Source: Echinococcus granulosus (lineage: Eukaryota > Platyhelminthes > Cestoda > Cyclophyllidea > Taeniidae). From it: 64,000 nt of DNA. Made by a program: the position numbers and the translations under genes. Location: positions 673,657 to 737,656 of the forward strand of contig NW_020170411.1 of NCBI RefSeq assembly GCF_000524195.1, read 5' to 3'. Shown here piece after piece: positions 25,652 to 37,310 of this stretch (within the stretch, counting starts at the first letter, position 1; each line of letters opens with the position of its first letter). The notes below the pieces were generated by a model that ran no database searches, was not told where the DNA came from, and was given only the letters and a program-made list of their open reading frames with translations.

Positions 25652-25957
25652 CTAAATCTGCCGCAGTGATTTTATGGTTATAAAATCCTTCTTTGACCTA
25701 GAAATTTCATCCAAAAATCGGTGGTGAGCTTTAGGGTAATAGGTTTATCCACCCCTATGAAGTAACTAACTATGCTCGCAGATGAGGTCTTTCGTGAGAG
25801 TTCGTTTGACATTTTGGCCCCCATAGGATGTGCGTGAAGTGACCAAGTGCCTAATAAATAGTGTGGTATGGCATTCTTCATTTACTTCCACTATCGCGAA
25901 ATGTGCCCCGATATTAAAAAATAAAAATCATGTATCTGTAGCAGGAAGGTACGGTAT

Positions 25958-27133
25958 TTACATGCGCTCAGAGAGCTTCACGTATCGCCTCAAATTCTCA
26001 GCAAGTTCACCATGAATGACTTTGGCCACCTCAACAGCACCACGAATGAGGATGATCAGCTTATCCGAGGGAAGCCACGATGAGAGTCGCGTGTGAAGGA
26101 GGCGGGCACCGGAGAGGTGCTGAGGCAAAGAAGAAGGTAGAAGGGAAGGTTCGAAGTCGCCTGTAAGGACGTTTGCACCTGAATCTGTGTTACCGAAGAG
26201 GCAGACAACAGTGACTCGGGTAACACGAGAATTCTCCTCATACCGACACAGATCAGCGAATAAACGTGACCCATAAAAGCCTATGAGAAAGATATGGGAA
26301 TATTTAGGCGCCTAGAAGGCGTCCGCGACGGCGCGAAACATACCCACAGTTGACGCAACAGCGAAGCCAATCATTTCGATTCCAGCGGCTACCAGGGCTA
26401 GGCTGGCAGCGTTGATAGCAGTGCTGAATTCCGAACCGTCTGACTGGAGAACCTCGATAAATATATCGAGTTGGGCCGTTGGATAAATTGATCCACGAAT
26501 TAGTGCCGAAAAAACTTCCTGAATATCCCAAAAACGCATAAAACCATTTTTGGTGCATAAAAGCCAGCAATCAGGTGCTAAAACACTTTTTGGACTGAGA
26601 ACATGTCTTGAGAAAAAGTGTGAGCCGCGAATTAGACTAGAAAATATTGCAATGTAGTTTGGCGCCTTTACGTCAGTGCCAATCCATGATTACCATGCAA
26701 GATCCTTTAAACTAATGATCAATGCATACCACTCTCCGTAATGCCCACCAAATACACTAATATGTAACAATTGGACAAGAAATCATTCAAGAAATCGGTT
26801 AGTATGATAATGCATAAGACATGAACAAACCTCGATAGTCATTGCATATTCTGCTGAAACTTTGTCAGAATGGGTGTGCTTCTGTCGGCTGCCAGACGTG
26901 TTAACGAATGGAGGACGATTGTACTGACAGGTAATATAAACCTCATCAGGTACTTCGTCAGCTTTGACGTTGCAAGGATGGGGGCCAAATACTGAGGCAG
27001 TAACTTTCGTATTGCCCTGCTGTAGAAGAACAGAACCATCTGCCAATCCAGGCAAGAATTCACAAAAAATGGTGCGTAGTTCTGTTGTTTTGCGGCCGTC
27101 AACGCGGCGGTCATTGAAATACAACTCTGCCAT
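25958..27133 (-). CDS. EXOSC4: Exosome complex component RRP41 (EXOSC4), RNase PH fold
   Basis: Structural subunit of the nine-subunit ring of the RNA exosome, which channels RNA to 3'-5' nucleases in nucleus and cytoplasm. Three exons: 27133-26831, 26518-26344, 26280-25958; 801 nt, 266 aa, with consistent phases (0 and 1). ATG at 27133 was chosen because the next residues, AELYFNDRRVDGRKTTELR, match the RRP41 start (RVDGR, LR). Family blocks follow: DGSVLLQQGNTKVTASVFGP, CQYNRPPF, then LDIFIEVLQSDGSEFSTAIN and INAASLALVAAGIEM in exon 2, and GFYGSRLFADL plus a C-terminal helix (VEVAKVIHGELAENLRRYVK) in exon 3. Length is close to human EXOSC4 (245 aa). The EXOSC5 or EXOSC6 paralogues are less likely given the N-terminal match. 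It is divergent from CK2 alpha, with 984 bp between start codons, and convergent with ATG4. Confidence 0.93.
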
Positions 27134-28117
27134 CAAAAGCCCGACGAGAGCAAACAAGCCACAGCTCACAAGTATCTACTAAAACGAATCAGAATTAGCC
27201 CACTTGGACGCATAACTAAATAAATCTATAGTGGGAAGTTTGACGCTGATCATTAAACAAATAGATTGCTACTAAATATAAACAAAGAGTTCGTGGCAGA
27301 TTGCGCGAATTAATTGACTTTTAAGGCGCGAAACAAAGTCAGATGGTATAAAAACGTATGTTGGGCCGATTTATACAACTACGCAGCTGAACAACTTTAA
27401 GCATCTTTTAAATTGAGTCATATTGCTCATTTTAAGGACTGTACTAAAAGTTACTCGAAGTTAGTAAACAACTCACATATTTAGAGATAGCAATATTTCT
27501 TGTAGATATTTGTGCTTCTTCATGAAAGAACTAACAAGTTCGCCCCTGTTTTAGCCAGGAAAAAGGTGAACTTATTTAAGAGAAGTGTTATTTTGTAAAT
27601 GCTTTCAAAGTTTTATCCAACATTCAGTTTCATATCGCTTTAAGTTATTGAAAATCGTACGGCAGGCTCTTACGCATGATTGACTTAAAAACTGCTAGCA
27701 CAAGCAACTGCTGTGTAATCAAATTATGTGAGCACACTTTGTGTATCACGAAATCTGCTTTTGTTTGTTTGCGCTGGCTGCTTTTTCTAGAGTGGTTTCG
27801 GTTCTGCGTCTGTTCTGTGGGCGTACGTTCGTCGCATTTGGTGGTGAGTGAGTCGTTGAGGAATGGCTGCACTTGTTTTGTCCTAGATTTATTGGGCTCA
27901 AACTATCCTGAGCGTTGCACTGGCTAGATTTGCGTCCTACGGCTTTCTCCCACCGTAGTAGGATCCTCAATGTTGTTTTTGGTCTGAGTTTTCGTTAAGT
28001 CTTACTTTGGCAATCAAGAAAACAACTTTCACTCCTCTGGTTTAATTCACCAACATTTTTTCCCATGTTTTTATAAGAAATTTTAATTGTTTGGGCCACT
28101 TCGTGGATATTTTAGGC
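27134..28117. promoter_or_regulatory. Divergent intergenic region between RRP41 and CK2 alpha
   Basis: Both housekeeping genes are transcribed outward from this 984-bp gap, so their promoters and 5' UTRs must lie here. No TATA box was obvious. A possible 3' splice site (GATATTTTAG, AG at 28114-28115) sits two bases before the CK2 alpha ATG, implying either an upstream non-coding exon or a trans-splice acceptor. Confidence 0.4.
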
Positions 28118-29481
28118 ATGCAATTACAAAGCAAAGCCCGTATTTATGCAGATGTAAATCTCAACAAACCTCGTGAGTATTGGGACTATGAAAATTACAC
28201 TATTAATTGGGGAGACCAGGATGATTATCAAATTGTACGGAAGCTTGGCCGTGGGAAATATAGCGAAGTTTTCCAGGGCATAAATGTCACCAACAATACC
28301 AATTGTGTCATCAAGGTACTTAAGCCGGTGAAGAAGAAGAAAATTCGTCGCGAAATCAAAATCTTGGAGAATCTCAGGGGCGCCGAAAATATCATTTCTC
28401 TTTTGGCTGCAGTTAAAGACCCTGTGGTAAGTCTGTAGTTACTACCGAATCAATCTTCTGTGTGGATACGTAATTTTCATTGTTCTCGTAACAGCCTTAA
28501 AGCATACTTGTAAATTTAGGACCTCTTAATAACGGCATCCGCGAATGCGGATGGTTTTGGATTTTCCTATAAGTAATTTTAACCACAAGTATTTTCAAAT
28601 CTTCAGTCTAGGACTCCAGCTCTTATTTTTGAATATGTTGACAACAAAGACTTCAAGGACTTGTACCAAAATTTGACGGACTACGACATTCGGTTCTACA
28701 TGTTTGAATTGCTTCGTGCTCTCGATGCATGTCACAGCATGGGAATAATGCACCGTGATGTCAAACCTCACAACGTTATGATTGATCATCCAATGAGAAA
28801 GCTCCGCCTCATTGATTGGGGTCTCGCCGAATTTTATCATCCTGGTCAGGAGTATAATGTTCGTGTTGCATCTAGGTATTTCAAAGGTCCAGAGTTGCTT
28901 CTGGATTATCAGGTATGCTTCGTTCACACCTACTCCTAACCGTTTTGCGCCCGTGGTAATTGTCGGAAAAAAGGCGAACGAAATTATTAACCTTATTTTT
29001 TCCGTTGTAGACGTACGACTACTCTCTTGATCTGTGGTCTCTGGGTTGCATGTTGGCAAGTATGATATTTAAGAAGGAGCCATTCTTCCACGGACACGAT
29101 AATTATGACCAATTGGTACGGATTGCAAAGGTGTTGGGCACGGTCGAGTTGTTCGATTACATTCGTAAGTATAATATTGAGATGGATCCTCGTTTTAATG
29201 ACATTTTGGGAAGACATGGTCGAAAACGCTGGGATCGTTTCATTACGGCTGACTGCGAGCATTTAGCAACACCGGACGCGATCGATTTGCTTGACAAGTT
29301 GCTGAGATATGATCACCATGAGCGTCTTACGGCGAAGGAAGCAATGGAGCACGAATACTTTGCCAATATTCGAAAAGCTCGTTCCGAGGGTACTGCTGCT
29401 GCGGCCATTGCTGCGAATAACGGAAGCAAGGAAGGATGTAATAATGTTGGCGATGTGAACTCAAAAGACGACGCAAAGTAG
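28118..29481 (+). CDS. CSNK2A: Casein kinase 2 catalytic subunit alpha
   Basis: Constitutively active Ser/Thr kinase that prefers acidic substrates and forms the CK2 holoenzyme with beta subunits. Three exons: 28118-28426, 28607-28912, 29011-29481, all joined in phase 0; 361 aa. ATG 28118 is the first AUG of the frame and gives [14 protein letters not shown], matching the CK2 alpha N-terminus. Visible motifs: glycine loop [10 protein letters not shown], the basic patch [20 protein letters not shown], catalytic loop [12 protein letters not shown], the CK2-specific DWG in place of DFG ([19 protein letters not shown]), GPELLLDYQ, and [16 protein letters not shown]. It ends soon after the kinase fold with a short Ala/Asn-rich tail, shorter than the roughly 391 aa human alpha. 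The conserved core leaves little doubt about identity. Confidence 0.97.
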
Positions 29482-29906
29482 TTTATGCTCTTCTGAAGTT
29501 AGTAAATAGACGCTGGGTTGTGCTGTAAATCTTTCAAGTCTCATGGTGATAGCACTTACCGGAGTCCCCTTGTACATCTATCCCCGTCCCCAACTCACTA
29601 ATCAAACAATTTGTCAAGCGTTTCTTCCCAACGGCTTCGTTTCCCTATGCGAAATTGTACACTTAAATATGAGATTAAAAACTGTCAGTGGGAAAGGGGG
29701 GTTTCTTGCCTTGCCTCCTTGCGCCCCTCCTTGTCTTCCCTCTTGCATTTCAATTTGGAAATTTGCGTTTTCATCAATGAAGCTTGGGGGATGCGTGGGT
29801 GTATCTACCATAATTTCTGCCGGCTGCACAGCTTTCAGTTCGTTCTAGTTTTCCAAGCGACCGCATAATTTTGGGTCCTATTGGTTAATCTTTAATGGGG
29901 TTTTAG

Positions 29907-31958
29907 CGATTTGGTGCTAGTATGCGCCACGGTGGCTCCATGGCCGTGTCTGGTGCGCGGGTGTGGCGTCTCACGTGGTTGGGAACTGACGTTGAACCGT
30001 GTTTTGGATATCTGGTCTGATGAGTCGTTGCGTACTATCCTGACGACTCCTGTTCTGCTGGGGGAGGCCTCGAGCCTGTCCACATCCGCTCGGCGGCAGT
30101 TGGTGCTCAGGGTTGGTCAGTGTCTCGAATGTCTGGGGTTGGATTCGCGGCGGAGAACGTTTGGTGAGTGAGAGCATTCTTCAGCGCTCCGCTGCGCTGT
30201 GGTACTGGCGCATCTGCCATCAGTGAGGAGTGATAAGGCATGGTGGTCTGCTAACTTCACTGTTTAGGGCCTCTAGAATTGTGGTGATGAAGTATTTTGG
30301 ATTTTCCTTTTATAAATCCCTGTGGTTGGTACCCACCGCATTGACTACTGTTTTCACGCTTTGTTGGTTTAAATTTGAGATTGATCTCTTCTATAGACTT
30401 TGCACGAATTCACTGCCATTTCCTTTTTCATTCGTTAGTTAGTATGTTCTAATTCTCCACATTGCAGCTTAATACTAGTCCTGCATGGTTTGGGGTGTCT
30501 TCCGCCATGAGGCCTTGGCATGCGTGTATGGATATCAAAATTGCCTTTATTATTTGACGTGTTTGAGTCTGTGCATCCATAGTCATCTGGTAACAGCAGC
30601 TACCTTCATTTCCAACATGGGTAATGCGGGAATTCACTTTAGCCGGAGCCTATTTCATCACCTAAATACAGATCCTTACAAATATGGCATTTCCAGTTGA
30701 CATACCAAAACCTGTGCTTTTATACATGTACTAGAACTGTAGGTGCATCGAATGCATCAATTGGACAACAATAAATATGCATGTTGAGTTGGGTTTGTGC
30801 AGTGAAGGGTTTCTGCTCAGTTAGAGTCAAATAATCTGAATCGTCCTCTAAGCCATGGAAGCAGAGTGTGGAGCTCGTGTCCATACCAGTATGCGTTTGC
30901 ACGAATCACGAGAATATTGAGACTGCTACAACTGTTGGACTGTTTCAAGGATCTATCAAATCGCGTACAATCTCGATCATGGAGGGTATGGCATAACGTT
31001 TAAATGCAGAGCTCTCAAAAACGACACCGAATGCGCTACAAAAGTGTTTGAGAACCCAATACAAAGTCTCCGAGCTTGTCAAGACATCAAAAACCCACGG
31101 AATCTTTGGGGTTTATCAAACATTATTCCCCTACTTACGGCTGCTATCAAATATCTTATCGTTAGGGCCCTTCTTGTTTAAATTAACAATAGCTGAGAAT
31201 TAATATATCTTACAGTTTTTGGGGTTCTCGTGATTTTTACCACTATTCCAATCACGTATTCTGATTTTTGATCATGCTTTAACTCAGCTCTTTAAGGATA
31301 TTTCTTACAAAAATACAGAGGAGGTTGAAATTTGTTTCACTTGCATAAATGCGCTGTTTTGTGGATTCAGTGCGGTACAGAGAGCCCCACTCACCAACGA
31401 ATTGTTTCGTTGGTAAAAAGCAGTGAGTGAATACCCTATATGTCAACCTATCGTAGGTGACGTTCCGTTCGTGGGCTTTCAATTTCGACTTCGAGTCATT
31501 CCAAACTGCATGTGATCACACGGTCGACCTGTCGCGATATCAACGCGAACGGCGTAGACACAGCGACTCATTATTTGCTAATTTGAGTTGCGATTGTTCT
31601 TTATCATTTTAGGTAGGAAACGAAATTGGTTAAATGGTTTTATACAATTGATGAAAGTCACGCGAATGAGGTGATTCGAGAGCCTGTGATCAAGGAACTA
31701 GGACACGATCAACAAGCCACCCCCTTGCAGGACGACGTTTTCTTCGCTATGTCCCTCTGTCGCACAACATCTTCATCCAACCACCAAATGAGTACTTCAC
31801 CTTCTAATTTGTAGGAAGCCGCAAAAGTCATCCGTGTATCCGATGTCTGAATCTCATCCACCCCTACAGGCCTTTTCATTGTAACAAAAGGTGCGATAGA
31901 TTTGCGAGATCACTTGTTCCAATATGATCTTCCTACGGCGCAGGAAGCCGTGGAGCGT
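29907..31958 (+). CDS. Two orphan exons of an unidentified gene or pseudogene
   Basis: Exon 1 (29907-30163) follows TTTTAG and ends TTTG before GTGAGT in phase 1; exon 2 (31870-31958) follows CCCCTACAG, is entered in phase 1 and ends in phase 0 at GTATGC. Joined, the frame stays open for about 115 codons and reads like folded helical protein: LNRVLDIWSDESLRTI, ARRQLVLRVGQCLECLGLD, FGLFIVTKGAIDLRDHL. GC content rises inside exon 1. There is no in-frame ATG, exon 1 would be entered in phase 2, and no further exon was found on either side. The W/CL helix pattern faintly recalls TELO2 HEAT repeats, but I do not assert that. A gene remnant is as likely as a working gene. A second open stretch at 31617-31814 (VKWFYTIDESHANEVIREPV) does not fit this chain. 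Confidence 0.35.
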
Positions 31959-33009
31959 GTATGCTTTGCCAGTGGCGGTCAAAAGTCGGACAATTAGATC
32001 TAAATTTAGTGGCAACTGACGGCGGATGCACATTCAGAGAGTCATTGATCTAAAGCCTATTTCAGTTCGCCTTAAATTTTTCCTATCCTCACCTCAAAAG
32101 CAAATAGATTATACGTTTGCGCTTAAAATGTCTTTAACCCTTTTTAGGCGAATTGCCCAAGTATAAACAAAGTAATAAATTTGTGTTCATAAAGGCAATT
32201 TTATTTCTAACTGATTTTACATTGGTGGATGGAGGTGTTTTGCCATTCTTCTGTCCCCTTTTTGGTTTTGTGGCTGTCTCTACCTCCTATTTTCCCCTTC
32301 TTAGAGCTAAAGATCTGTTGCTGTAGTCATCTTTAACCATTCTTCAAACTCTGTGCCCCGTCTACTTCACACTTTTTTGTCTGAAGTTACTTGTTTACGG
32401 GTTAACACGATGTACTTAACTATATCAGCTGCTCCTAAAACAAAGTGATTCACCTTTAGTCATCGTTAACGCATTGGTGACTCTTCTGTGGCTCGTTTGT
32501 ATTAGATCAGCATTGGATGATATTGGGAGCTGCTCCCACAATTGTCTCATCAGTTCCATAGTGTACTAGGCCACTAACTCGGATCGCAAAGGGGGTTGAA
32601 GAAGCTTAAAAATAAATAAAATAAAGCTACATATTGCATTCCCAGGTGCGTATGTTGAAATCCCCATGTCTGCTCTAAAATCGCAAATGAAATTGCAGGT
32701 CAAATCATCCTGCCTTTTTACCTCCCGTCATGGTAGATGAATATCAGACAAGTGTCATCAAATGTACTCAAGTCCTTGGGTTCTTCACATCTAAAATGAC
32801 AGCTCATGAATTGTTTAATCCGGAGCCTTCGTAAGCACAGTTTATGATGACATTGTGGAGTAGTTGTTTCAGTAATTCAAGTAGGAATTGATGAATTTTG
32901 AAGTAAATAACACAAGCATTAATGCATTTAGTGATAAATCCAAAAAGTAAGAATGGTCCGGAGGTCTTCACTCATTTGTAATTTACAAATCAACTAAGAA
33001 AACACTGAA

Positions 33010-33195
33010 GAAGTCACGTGCATGCAAATGTTGGGAAGAAAAAATCGCTGGAGTACTGGGACCACCACCAATTTGACGTTAAATGGGAAGAGGTGGATTA
33101 CCAAATTATGCGAAGGAATTTTAACAAGGTGGTTCAGGGTGAGCACAAATGCCAAGCCTAGAGTTTGTCGGGAGTTCAAGGCCTCATTAATGGGG
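33010..33195 (+). pseudogene. Decayed CK2 alpha-like fragment
   Basis: About 180 bp align by eye to exon 1 of the intact CK2 alpha gene 4.9 kb upstream. The fragment reads EYWDHHQFDVKWEEVDYQIM where the real gene has [20 protein letters not shown], followed by VVQG against VFQG. In another frame it continues AKPRVCREFKA, against the basic patch of the real kinase. The glycine-rich loop (GRGKYSE) is lost, frames change at about 33,035 and 33,150, and a stop follows. No catalytic-loop exon follows within the window. It is a broken copy of the first coding exon, or of a very diverged CK2 paralogue, and cannot encode a kinase. Confidence 0.6.
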
Positions 33196-36100
33196 ATTCT
33201 CTGTTGAGGCAATGTTGAGAGTTGTGGTTTTTTCTAGAAGTTTGTCTATTTCTGAATGCAATGTCTTAAACATTTACCACATCCATGAGTTTTTGTGGCT
33301 ATACTATCAAACGTGTTGTTAGGAAGTGCATCCTCTACCTGGTTGAGGTGATGCCTTCATAAGTAAACAGTTGCAGGCTCTTTCAATTAGGGAATGAAAC
33401 TAAAGCAGTCGATTAACTAGTTTGTTTGTAACCATTTCGGTTTTGAGAAACCTGACCATGGTGATAATCACCGCATTGCAAATACCAGCCCTTATTAGCT
33501 GTATCTGAAAGGTATGTTCGACCTATTTCTCTCACAGATATGTGTATATGCTCTTGTACCAATTATTAACCACACGGTTTATCATGGCTCAAGCTAAAGC
33601 CTAAAATTTCCTGTTACTTGTTGCATATGATACATATTTATCGTATTCACGCGCATTTCAGAGTATTTGTCCCTTAACCACTCAGTGCGTCTTTCTAACC
33701 TAAGAGAGTGGCCATCATAGTCGAGTATTTGACATTACTTGCATGATTTGTACACTACTCTGCGGGACTAATGACACCGGGTATATAAGAATCCCATCTG
33801 ACTCTGACCCCTGTCATAGGGTAAAAGTCATGCATTGAGATGTCGATGTGACACTGTGAGTGATAAATTGAAGTGGACGGTTTCATCTTATTGACTAAGA
33901 TCAGGCCGACTTCTATCATCCGGAGAAAAGTTGCAGCTTCCGCATCGGTACACGTTTTCTTACTAACTCACATTCACGTAGTTGGTTCGACTTACGTAGT
34001 ACTCTGTCTCCCATTTTTGAAATATGGCTACTTTCTTGACCTATTACCTCTAAATTTCATACTATCAGGTGTGGTAATTGTTTGAAAATTCTTCTCGCTT
34101 AGAGGATAATTGCGCTCCAGCGGGGTGAATACAGAAGGTTTCAGAATCTGCAACCTTGCTTAAATACGCTCGTAATTGTAACACTAAAACAGATCTTCTC
34201 AAAGACACACTAGAAGGTTATACACGAAGACGCTCCAATAACTTCTCTACTACTGATAACAAAAAGTTAGCAAAAAGGTGTGGTATACCTACTAAACAGA
34301 TTCCTTGAATACGATTACAGGAAGCGTCTATAGGAACTATACAAATTCAGGAACCCGAATCAGAATGCAGCATGACTGGTACTTGCGTGGAGCCATCGGT
34401 TAGGAATTAACTTCGCGAAGGTAGATAGACATTGATAGTTATTTATTTAAAGCTGAAAACCTTAGCAAGATTAATCCCTTAAAATTTACTATTACGGGAA
34501 TAGCCCGATGCGTTGAGACTTTTGCGCCCTCTTTAGATTGGCAAAGCGGGACAAGGGAAGGCCCGAAGGGCGAAATCAAACGATAAAAGATGGAACAAGT
34601 TAGTCACCTAGTGTAATGGATGAAGACCAAGCCACTATGCAAATCACTTTTATACCATCAACTCATAGAGTTTGATGTCTGAATGGATCGTTTTCAAAGA
34701 AATACAAAATCAAGTTCTCAGACTATGCGTTAGAGTATGGATAATTTGGTTAGTTAGGGAGTCCGGTACGCTGTTTTAGGTTCTCCATGGCACTGCACTT
34801 ATGACTTGCATTCTCAAACATTCTTCGGGATTATTTTATCAAAAGAGAATATTGTTGCATTTACCAGCAATTAAAAATGGGCTTAAATAGGCTAAGTCGC
34901 CTTTATTTTGCTTGTTTAAGACGGCGATAACCACTCTAAGTGTCGAACTGAAAGTCGTTCATGTCTAAGATACATAATCTTAGTTTGCTATTTCAAAACC
35001 ATTTAGGCTACAACGTTCAAAATTGCATTTTTTCCAGTGGCCTAGTTACTCCGACGCTGTTTGAGGTAGTGTGAATAGATTTTTGGGCCGATAAAAGATC
35101 CTAGAATGGTGAAAGAAAGGTAACGCTTCTTGCATGTTAGTACACATGCCAGGATACCTTGTGAACACTTTGATGCACTCGTGCTGGGCGCAAAAAAGGA
35201 TTAAATGTCATTTCCATCCGAAGTGGCCCAATTGCAGACAACCTTACCTCTGAAAATGTGGAATGGCGTGATCTTGCTTGAGTCAGCAAGTTAAATAGGC
35301 AGCCACCTCGGAGAAAGTACCTATTCCAGTGTGAGGTACTAGTTTATTACTTTGACTCAGACCAGACGCATTAAATGAAAGGGAGAATGAAGTCGTTTTC
35401 CAAACCATGCAAGGTCTATTTATGAATAATCGTAGCCTAATTTTATCCAGAAATTAATATTATTGCCGGGTTAAAGAATTAAGTGCATTAAGTACTAACA
35501 ATTGGCTATTATTGGTCTACTGCCATCAATAGCAGTTGTATGTAACAGAATAACTTTCAAATCTAAGCTCCATACCCCCAAACCAGTTACGCCGCCCATT
35601 GTGGGTTTGGCTGAGGCGGTGGTCTTAGTCTTCAGTCAGCTTTTCCAAGCCTCCATTTCATTCTAAAAACTAACACTTTCGTGATCGGAATTAGGGAAAT
35701 AATGAAGAGAAACATGCGAGATCTCGGAAACTGATGTATGAAAGTTTATATTTTGATGAAAATCGGTCTAACGCCTTTAAAAGCTTATCACAGTCCGCTT
35801 TGTGCATAATTTATGTTATAATTTTGTCGTTGATCAACGTGACACCCTTATGGTTTGCTGCAACCCAAGGTTACTGTGCATAGGTGGGACCCGATTTTGG
35901 TACTTTTTTTCCTATATCGTAAGAAGGCTCATTTGCATAACAAACATCGCTTTTTCAGAAAATAGACCTTTTGACCGAGGCACATTTTAGACCTACAAAG
36001 AGGATATTATTATGGCGACAACTATGAATTTAAACTTTATTCTAACTGTTAATAATCCCATCGCTTGCAGTATATCGTACATTCTAGTGGTTAAGTAAAT

Positions 36101-37134
36101 GTCTGATGGAATACATAACGCGAAACTTGTAATATATGCTGTCATTCAGTTTCCATCTTACCACAAAAGTATTGCCTTATCTTAATTTGAAAAATTTGTG
36201 TTTTGCTTTCCTTCCTAAGCTAGATTTACAAGTTACAAATTGGGATCTCGTGCAAAAATTAAAAAACGCACGGGATGCTCTGCGTGATCCTACGTAAAGC
36301 ACTGCATCGTGGCAGTCCGCTGAGTTACACTTCGCAGGAGGTAAATAAAAACTACCGCAGTGTATTGAAATGATCGTAATGAATCAAGTTTGCTATCGTC
36401 CTCCTCGTTGGTATCCAAAGTACCCTAATCTCACCAGCACAGCCGCCTTACGAAATTAAACTTTCTACCATCTTTATTAAAATAAACGCACACGTTTAGT
36501 TAGGTACCTACGTAGAGTCGGTCCATATCGAGTAGTAAATACGTTTTTCGCAAGTCAGCCTGACTACTACTTAAAGGGTCTTGAATTTGCACAAGTTTCA
36601 AGACAAATTCCTTTATCACTTGAACTTTATAATTGATGTACCATAGGATGTGCAAATGATCACATGATGCAGTCGACTTAAGTCGAATCATTTCAAAATC
36701 TCAACTCGGTTGCTTTTCCTCCGGGACAAAATTATTCATCTTCCAGTAAAGGATAATTTGTTGCCACTTATTTCTAACATATAATCAGCCTAAATGAACA
36801 AAACTTGGCCATAATTGAGGAAGCATTCTACTTGATCGCAGTCAAGAGTACGCGCTAAAGGCCTTCTGAGATGCATGAAGTCGGATGGTGCTGCATTATA
36901 GATGCGTGGCAGGACTGAACAGTAATTAGCAGGAATGACTTTGACAGCAAAACCGTGCCTCCAAGATGGCAATCGAAGCCTGGGAGGATTAAGAAGATGC
37001 CAGTGTACAAGTAACGCAATCCTCGATGTCGGTTATTTTGGAAATTCTACTTTTGTTTATGAGAAGTTATTTCACACTTACCTAACTTAGGGATTCAATG
37101 CCTTTAAAAACGCGTGCTAAAGCGCACGCTTTAT

Positions 37135-37310
37135 GGAGACACAACTCCTTTAAATAACTTCCCTGAAGAAGGAAGAAGGCATAGCGCTTGAGAAGAATAG
37201 GTAGTGCAGACCCACTAAGGGGCTTGAGTCTACAGGCTCGGCCCGGATGCCAGGCCGCCTGGCGGAGTTGCAATGGCGGTGCCCTAAGTGGCACATCAAC
37301 GCAACTGAGA
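37135..37310 (+). repeat. Third copy of the dispersed repeat seen at 19-20 kb
   Basis: The block CTGAAGAAGGAAGAAGGCAT (from 37,163) lines up with the GAAAGAAGACAT block of the 19-kb copies, and CCAGGCCGCCTGGCGG (from 37,250) falls at the position of their CCAGCCT block, 87 nt later, the same spacing as in copy 1. A small perfect stem (GCGTGC and GCACGC) lies just upstream at about 37,113-37,130. A single copy here suggests a solo terminal repeat or a SINE-like unit. Confidence 0.4.
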
